A stretch of 38,818 nt of DNA from WRCA01 sp964587855 (GTDB lineage: Bacteria > Pseudomonadota > Alphaproteobacteria > Rs-D84), in assembly GCA_964587855.1 (NCBI GenBank), contig CAZPLT010000008.1:1-38818 (forward strand). Direction: 5' to 3'. Below, piece by piece: positions 34,015-38,818 of this stretch (its first letter is position 1; the number at the start of each line of letters is the position of its first letter). A program made the translations under genes and the position numbers. The notes below the pieces were generated by a model, which saw only the letters and a list, made by a program, of their open reading frames with translations, ran no database searches and was not told the DNA's origin.

Positions 34015-34779
34015 ATGAAAACACGTATTGTAAAAATTAAATCTGGATTGGGTAATCAAATGTTTCAATATGCCTATGCACGCGAGCGCGAGTTATTGCA
34101 TGGCGAAAAAGTTTTATATGATTTATATTTTTTTCGTTCTGCCCAACAGAGAAGAAAATTAAAAAAAGTATCTCATCTTAAATTATATTTAGCCGATTTT
34201 AATGTCAATCTACCTCGTATATCAATATTAGGGGCCCTTTTTTACAGGGCGTTTGGCAAATATTATTCCGGATATCCGTTTGGTGAATTCCGTGAAATAA
34301 GAAAAGAATTAATACAAGAATTTTCTTTAAAATCACCATTACCAGAAATTGCAAAAACAATAGCAAAAGAAAAAAATAGTGTTGCTGTTCATGTCCGTCG
34401 CGGGGATTTTGTTGGAAATAAAAACGTTGATACATTAAGTAAAGATTATTTTATAAATGCAGCAAAATATATGAAAGAAAAGTTGAGTGCTCCAAAGTTT
34501 TTTATTTTTTCAGACGATATAGATTGGGTAAAGAAAAACTTAAAATTGGAAAGATTTGGAAATGTTGTTTTTATGGATAGGACTGAACCTAATATAGATA
34601 TGATGATTTCTGCTGGTGCAAAGAATCATATAATTGTAAACAGTACATTTGCTTGGTGGTGTGCATGGTTAAATAAAAATCCAAAAAAGATTGTAATAGC
34701 ACCACGCAGATGGAATACGTGTGAATCAGAACATATAAAAAGTTCAAAAATGAATTTAAAAGAATGGATAATAATATAA
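34015..34779 (+). CDS. Alpha-1,2-fucosyltransferase-like glycosyltransferase (GT11)
   Basis: A 254-residue protein with the GT11 features: KIKSGLGNQMFQYAYARE near the N-terminus, VAVHVRRGDF (HxRRGD motif, about 120), the acceptor-region FIFSDDIDWVKKNL, and the C-terminal VNSTFAWWCAWLN followed by PRRW. GT11 enzymes transfer fucose from GDP-fucose in an alpha-1,2 linkage; many act on LPS O-antigen or capsule. The protein is somewhat shorter than the usual 280-300. ATG at 34015 is chosen; a longer reading from 33919 would run through tRNA-Cys. It begins 28 bases after the tRNA and has no promoter of its own that I can see. The gene is AT-rich and Lys-rich, unlike its neighbours, which suggests transfer. 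GDP-fucose synthesis genes are not in the window. Confidence 0.88.
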   Translation: MKTRIVKIKSGLGNQMFQYAYARERELLHGEKVLYDLYFFRSAQQRRKLKKVSHLKLYLADFNVNLPRISILGALFYRAFGKYYSGYPFGEFREIRKELIQEFSLKSPLPEIAKTIAKEKNSVAVHVRRGDFVGNKNVDTLSKDYFINAAKYMKEKLSAPKFFIFSDDIDWVKKNLKLERFGNVVFMDRTEPNIDMMISAGAKNHIIVNSTFAWWCAWLNKNPKKIVIAPRRWNTCESEHIKSSKMNLKEWIII

Positions 34780-34782
34780 TAA

Positions 34783-34806
34783 AAAAACCGGCATTTGCCG
34801 GTTTTT
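34783..34806. terminator. Bidirectional terminator between the GT11 gene and infB
   Basis: A perfect 10-bp stem AAAAACCGGC / GCCGGTTTTT with an ATTT loop. The stem is identical to that of the pheT-nth terminator at 24376-24399. It ends both the plus-strand GT11 gene and the minus-strand infB. Confidence 0.9.
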
Positions 34807-37174
34807 ATAAAGATGCTTTTACGTTCTCGACTTCGTAACATTCGACGCGATCACCTTCTTTCAAATCGTTGTATTTATCGAAACTCATACCAAATTCTGT
34901 TCCTGTGCCAACTTCTTTGGCTTCGTTCTTTTCGCGTTTCAGCATCCCAATTTTGCCATCATAAACAACAACATTGTCGCGCAACAATCTGACGAAAGCA
35001 TCTTTTTTAATAACGCCCTCGGTAACACGACAACCTGCAACCTTGGTTCCTTTGCCGACCGTAAACAAAGCAATAACATCTGCGTATCCAATGAAAGTTT
35101 CATGACGTTCTGGCGCCAATTTACCAGCCAGTATTTCTTTTATTTCATCGGTAATACGATAAACGATTGAATGATAGCGGATATCAACACCATTTTGACG
35201 TGCTAATTCACGAACCCCTGAATCTGCGCGGACATTAAATACAATAATGATTGCATTTCCGGCTGCAGCCAGACGAATATCCCCTTCGGTTATTTGACCG
35301 ACCCCGCTGGACAACAAGTTAATTCCGGCCTTGTCAGAATCAATTCCTTTTAACATATCGCGAATTGCTTCTACACTTCCTTGGACGTCTGCGCGTAAAA
35401 TAATTGGTACTATCAATTTTTTATTTTCTTCGCGTTTCGCAAATAATTCTTCAAGACTGCTACGTTTTATAATGCTGGCTTTATTCTTTTCTTTAGTAAT
35501 ACGATAATTTGCTATTTCGCGTGTTTGGGCTTCGTTTTCTAATACGTTTAGCGTATCACCAGCGTTTGGAACTGATTCTAATCCCAGAATGATTACCGGC
35601 TGGCTTGGGCCAACGGATTTTACGCGACCCCCAGCAGAATTTATCAAGCCGCGAACCCGACCAAATGTTTCCCCAACAACAAATGCATCACCGATAGATA
35701 ATGTTCCTTGTTGGATTAAAGTTGTCGCAACAGCCCCCAGGCCCTTTTCCATTTTTGCTTCTACTACTACACCAATTGCTGGCATATCTGAATCAGCTTT
35801 TAAATCCATCATTTCTGCTTGTAATAAGATAGCTTCTTCTAGTTTATCCAGACCAATTTTATTTTTTGCGGAAATTTCAACAGCTTGAATTTCACCGCCC
35901 ATTTCTTCTACCTGAACTTCCTGTTGCAGTAAATCTGTTTTAACTTTTTGCGGATTTGCATCTGGTAAGTCAATTTTGTTTATCGCAACTATGAATGGAA
36001 CCTTGGCAGCACGAATATGGTTTATGGCTTCGATGGTTTGTGGCATAATAGAATCGTTTGCAGCAACAACCAAAACCACTATGTCTGCCATATTTGCACC
36101 ACGGGCACGCATTGCCGTAAATGTTTCGTGTCCAGGGGTGTCTAAAAAGGTTATCATTTTCCCAGATTTAGACTTTACTTCGTAAGCAGATACGTGTTGA
36201 GTAATACCGCCTGCTTCGCCGGCAACAACATTCGCATTACGAAATGCATCCAGTAAAGATGTTTTACCGTGGTCAACGTGACCAACGACCGTAACAACTG
36301 GTGCACGAGATTTCAGGTGTGTTGTGTCAGGTGCGCGGTTTAATAATTCCTCAAATGGTTGTGAAGATATGCGTTTTACAGATGCTCCAAATTCTTGGGC
36401 GACCAGTTCTGCTGTATCGGCATCAATGGATTGATTTTGTGATACCATCATTCCCATTTCCATCAATTTTTTTACAACATTTCCAACTTTTTCGGCCATG
36501 GCCGCAGCCAAATCTTTTACAACAATAGAGTCACCTAAAACAACTTCGCGGGCGATTTTTTGAGGTGCGGTGAACATTGCACGCGCTTTGTCGCGAAAAC
36601 GTTTTAATGATGCTTCGGACCGGCGACGATTTGCGCCACGAATTTCAATTTCTTCATCTTCGTTGCCACCAATAACTATGTCGTGAATAGAAATTTTTCC
36701 CTTGGAAAAATCTTTATTTTTGCGCCCAGACCCATTTTTTCGATTATCTTCGTCAGATTCACGTGGTGCTTTTATAGGAGCATTATTAAATGTTTTGTTT
36801 GGATTATTTTTGAGTTCTGAATTTTGACGTTTGCTTTCTTCTTCTTCAACGGATTCTTTGGCAGAAAGCTTTTCTTTGACCGCTTCATATTCTTCTGCAT
36901 CACGAACAATTTCAGCCTCGCGTGCGGCGCGTGCAGACGCTTCGGTTGCTTCGCGTTTACGGCGTTCTTCATCACGTGCTTTGGCAGCTTCCAAGACGGC
37001 GCGTAATTTTTCATCGGCAGCGTTTTTAGCAACGCTTGGATTTTTAGGCTCGTCTCGCAGTTCATGGCTGCCAGGTGTGATAACACGACGACGGCGCTCT
37101 ACAAAAACGGCATCGCCTTTTTTGCTTTGTACTGCGTCTGTAGTTACTGATTTACCAAGTGTAAGTGTGGCCAT
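34805..37174 (-). CDS. infB: Translation initiation factor IF-2
   Basis: A 789-residue GTPase that brings initiator tRNA to the ribosome. The N-terminal 200 residues are charged and helical (EAKARDEERRKREATEASARA-like). The G domain starts near residue 298 with GHVDHGKTS; DTPGHETF and NKIDLP follow. Domains II-IV continue to the C2 domain with GCRVTEGVIKKDAFVRLLRD and the end CYEVENVKASL. The length is at the short end for Proteobacteria. It lies 17 bases after the nusA stop, the classical nusA-infB arrangement. Confidence 0.96.
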   Translation of the reverse strand: MATLTLGKSVTTDAVQSKKGDAVFVERRRRVITPGSHELRDEPKNPSVAKNAADEKLRAVLEAAKARDEERRKREATEASARAAREAEIVRDAEEYEAVKEKLSAKESVEEEESKRQNSELKNNPNKTFNNAPIKAPRESDEDNRKNGSGRKNKDFSKGKISIHDIVIGGNEDEEIEIRGANRRRSEASLKRFRDKARAMFTAPQKIAREVVLGDSIVVKDLAAAMAEKVGNVVKKLMEMGMMVSQNQSIDADTAELVAQEFGASVKRISSQPFEELLNRAPDTTHLKSRAPVVTVVGHVDHGKTSLLDAFRNANVVAGEAGGITQHVSAYEVKSKSGKMITFLDTPGHETFTAMRARGANMADIVVLVVAANDSIMPQTIEAINHIRAAKVPFIVAINKIDLPDANPQKVKTDLLQQEVQVEEMGGEIQAVEISAKNKIGLDKLEEAILLQAEMMDLKADSDMPAIGVVVEAKMEKGLGAVATTLIQQGTLSIGDAFVVGETFGRVRGLINSAGGRVKSVGPSQPVIILGLESVPNAGDTLNVLENEAQTREIANYRITKEKNKASIIKRSSLEELFAKREENKKLIVPIILRADVQGSVEAIRDMLKGIDSDKAGINLLSSGVGQITEGDIRLAAAGNAIIIVFNVRADSGVRELARQNGVDIRYHSIVYRITDEIKEILAGKLAPERHETFIGYADVIALFTVGKGTKVAGCRVTEGVIKKDAFVRLLRDNVVVYDGKIGMLKREKNEAKEVGTGTEFGMSFDKYNDLKEGDRVECYEVENVKASL

Positions 37175-37191
37175 TATTTACCTTTCTATTT

Positions 37192-38748
37192 TTATTCTTC
37201 GTCCTGGGTTATGCCATATGCAATTTCGCGAGCTTTCATAACAATGCGCTCGGCCAGTCTTTCAGACATATTGTCTTCTCCCAAAATTTCTACCAATTCG
37301 TCAGACGCTAAATCTGCCAGATCTTCTAAACTTTTGATACCAGCAGCACCCAACTTCATTATAATCGGACGTTTAACAAAGTCAAAGTTTAACAAATCAT
37401 CTTTCATACCCAGCTTATGACCATGGTCCAGATAATCTTGTTCTACTTTTTCCAGATAAGTTTTTGCGCGAGTTTGTAATTCTGATGCAAGTTCTGGATT
37501 AAATCCTTCGATAGTCTCAAGTTCGTGTGGTTCAACAAATGCGATTTCTTCGATTGTTCTGAAACCTTCGGTTATCAGCAAATGTGCAATCATTTCATCA
37601 ACGTCCAGACCGCGGATAAACAATTCGGTTTTTTCTTTGAATTCTTTAGCACGACGTTCTTGTTCTTCGGTTTCATTCATAACATCAATATTCCAACCAG
37701 TCAATTGTGAAGCCAAGCGAACATTTTGTCCGCGGCGACCAATTGCCAAACTTTGTTGATCTTCGTTTACAACAACTGCTGCAGTATGAGTATCTTCATC
37801 AACGATGATTTTTGCGACTTTGGCTGGTTGCATAGCATTTACAATAAATACCGCTGGATCTTCGCTGTAAAGGATTACGTCTATCTTTTCACCATGGCAT
37901 TCATTGATAACTGGTTGTATACGAGTACCCTTCATACCGACGGTCATACCAACTGCATCAACAGATGGATCATCTGTTTGAACGGCAATTTTTGCATGCG
38001 ATCCAGGCGCCCTGGCAACGGATTTAATTTTAATAACACCTTCGTAAATTTCTGGAACTTCTTGAACGAATAATTTTTCCATAAACATAGGATGTGTACG
38101 AGTTAAAAAGATTTGCGGACCACTGTTGCTGCGTGCGACATCCATAATTAATGCACGTACGCGATCGCCAGTGTTCAGACGTTCTCCTGGAATCAATTCG
38201 GTTCCACGGATATACCCCTCAGCTTTGCCATTTATATCAACAAAGATATTTCCAAATTCAATACGTTTAACAACGCCACTTACAATATCACCGATATTAT
38301 CTTTGAATTCTTCAAATTGACGACCCTTTTCAGCATCGCGAACGCGAGCAGTCATAATTTGGCGTGCTGTTTGAAATGCCATACGTCCAAATTCAGGTTC
38401 TGGCAAAAGATCTTCGATTACATCACCAACCTGAGGATTTTTTGAATATTTGCCTGCTTGTTCAACCGTCAACATGGTATCTGGATTGTATAAAGATTCA
38501 CCAAATTCATCTGTCCCAGCATCTTCTGGAGACTTTATTACATCAAATAATCTGCGAACACGAATAGCACCATTTTTGTGATCAATGGTTGCAGTTATGT
38601 TAAATTCTTCACCATATTTTTGCTTGGCAATTTTGGCGATAGCCGATTCCAAAGATTCAAACACAATTTCGCGATCTATCTGTTTTTCCCCGGCTAAATT
38701 TTCAATAGCCAACAGCAAATCTTGACGTGGCATGGACACAAACGACAT
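37192..38748 (-). CDS. nusA: Transcription termination/antitermination factor NusA
   Basis: A 518-residue protein with an N-terminal polymerase-binding domain (about 1-125), an S1 domain (about 135-200, GDIVSGVVKRIEFGNIFVDI), two KH domains (KIAVQTDDPSVDAVGMTVGMKGTRI and IGRRGQNVRLASQLTGWNIDV) and two C-terminal helical acidic repeats (about 370-510) as in other Proteobacteria. It binds RNA polymerase to modulate pausing and termination. The ATG at 38748 has a strong GAGGAG site 6-11 bases upstream. A hairpin lies in the leader. rimP, usually just upstream, would lie beyond the window. Confidence 0.96.
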   Translation of the reverse strand: MSFVSMPRQDLLLAIENLAGEKQIDREIVFESLESAIAKIAKQKYGEEFNITATIDHKNGAIRVRRLFDVIKSPEDAGTDEFGESLYNPDTMLTVEQAGKYSKNPQVGDVIEDLLPEPEFGRMAFQTARQIMTARVRDAEKGRQFEEFKDNIGDIVSGVVKRIEFGNIFVDINGKAEGYIRGTELIPGERLNTGDRVRALIMDVARSNSGPQIFLTRTHPMFMEKLFVQEVPEIYEGVIKIKSVARAPGSHAKIAVQTDDPSVDAVGMTVGMKGTRIQPVINECHGEKIDVILYSEDPAVFIVNAMQPAKVAKIIVDEDTHTAAVVVNEDQQSLAIGRRGQNVRLASQLTGWNIDVMNETEEQERRAKEFKEKTELFIRGLDVDEMIAHLLITEGFRTIEEIAFVEPHELETIEGFNPELASELQTRAKTYLEKVEQDYLDHGHKLGMKDDLLNFDFVKRPIIMKLGAAGIKSLEDLADLASDELVEILGEDNMSERLAERIVMKAREIAYGITQDEE

Positions 38749-38767
38749 TTTTTACTCCTCTTGTTAA

Positions 38768-38797
38768 AAGAGCGGGGTTTTTCAAGACCCCGCTCTT
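38768..38797 (-). terminator. GC-rich hairpin upstream of nusA (terminator or attenuator)
   Basis: A perfect 10-bp stem AAGAGCGGGG / CCCCGCTCTT with a 10-base loop. On the minus strand the stem is followed by TTTTAACAAG and then directly by the nusA ribosome site. It may end the upstream gene or attenuate entry into nusA-infB. Confidence 0.6.
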
Positions 38798-38818
38798 AAA
38801 AAATTTATTTAAGAACAA

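Noticed and set aside
1..38818. CRISPR arrays, insertion sequences and rRNA genes
   Set aside because: No regularly spaced repeats, transposase ORFs or rRNA sequences were seen on either strand.

Overview
The window looks like chromosome from an AT-rich alphaproteobacterium with a compact, probably reduced genome. Supporting signs are an alphaproteobacterial-type SspB, a topA-dnaG junction, a mreC-mreD-mrdA-rodA cluster, VirB3/VirB4 type IV secretion genes, a long IleS, and several core proteins shorter than usual (PheT, MnmG, SufD-like, DnaG, a stand-alone 5'-3' exonuclease). UGA acts as a normal stop (rodA, rfbC), so the code appears standard. I cannot name the species; a host- or gut-associated lineage is inference.

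Region 1 (1-5140) is the right end of an integrated element. All four genes are on the minus strand: an AbiU2/HEPN-like protein, a tyrosine integrase, a KAP-family P-loop NTPase with two membrane helices, and the N-terminus of an N6-adenine-type DNA methyltransferase running off the left edge. The element ends at a CCA-terminated 3' half of what looks like initiator tRNA-fMet (about 5095-5140), a plausible att site. Between this and the first gene lie a strong sigma70-like promoter and four copies of TTTGCTACC. The content suggests a small defence island.

Region 2 (5200-10740) holds a SIMPL-domain protein (plus strand), then a minus-strand cluster virB3 - virB4 - secreted HExxH protein - stand-alone 5'-3' exonuclease, an AT-rich spacer with a 14-bp inverted repeat, and rpmJ (bL36) with its terminator.

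Region 3 (10745-28600) is core: a short SufD-like protein, ychF, dnaG, topA, then the cell-elongation cluster mreC-mreD-mrdA-rodA; divergently rpmI-rplT and pheS-pheT; then ileS-rfbC-nth on the minus strand.

Region 4 (28600-30600) is accessory DNA between ileS and mnmG. It has two related leucine-rich-like proteins, an intact tRNA-Thr(CGT), and a decayed second copy of that tRNA together with the end of mnmG, indicating an old segmental duplication.

Region 5 (30600-38818) contains mnmG, then recF-sspB (minus), tRNA-Cys(GCA) followed closely by a GT11 fucosyltransferase-like gene (plus), and nusA-infB (minus). Convergent gene pairs often share compact bidirectional terminators.
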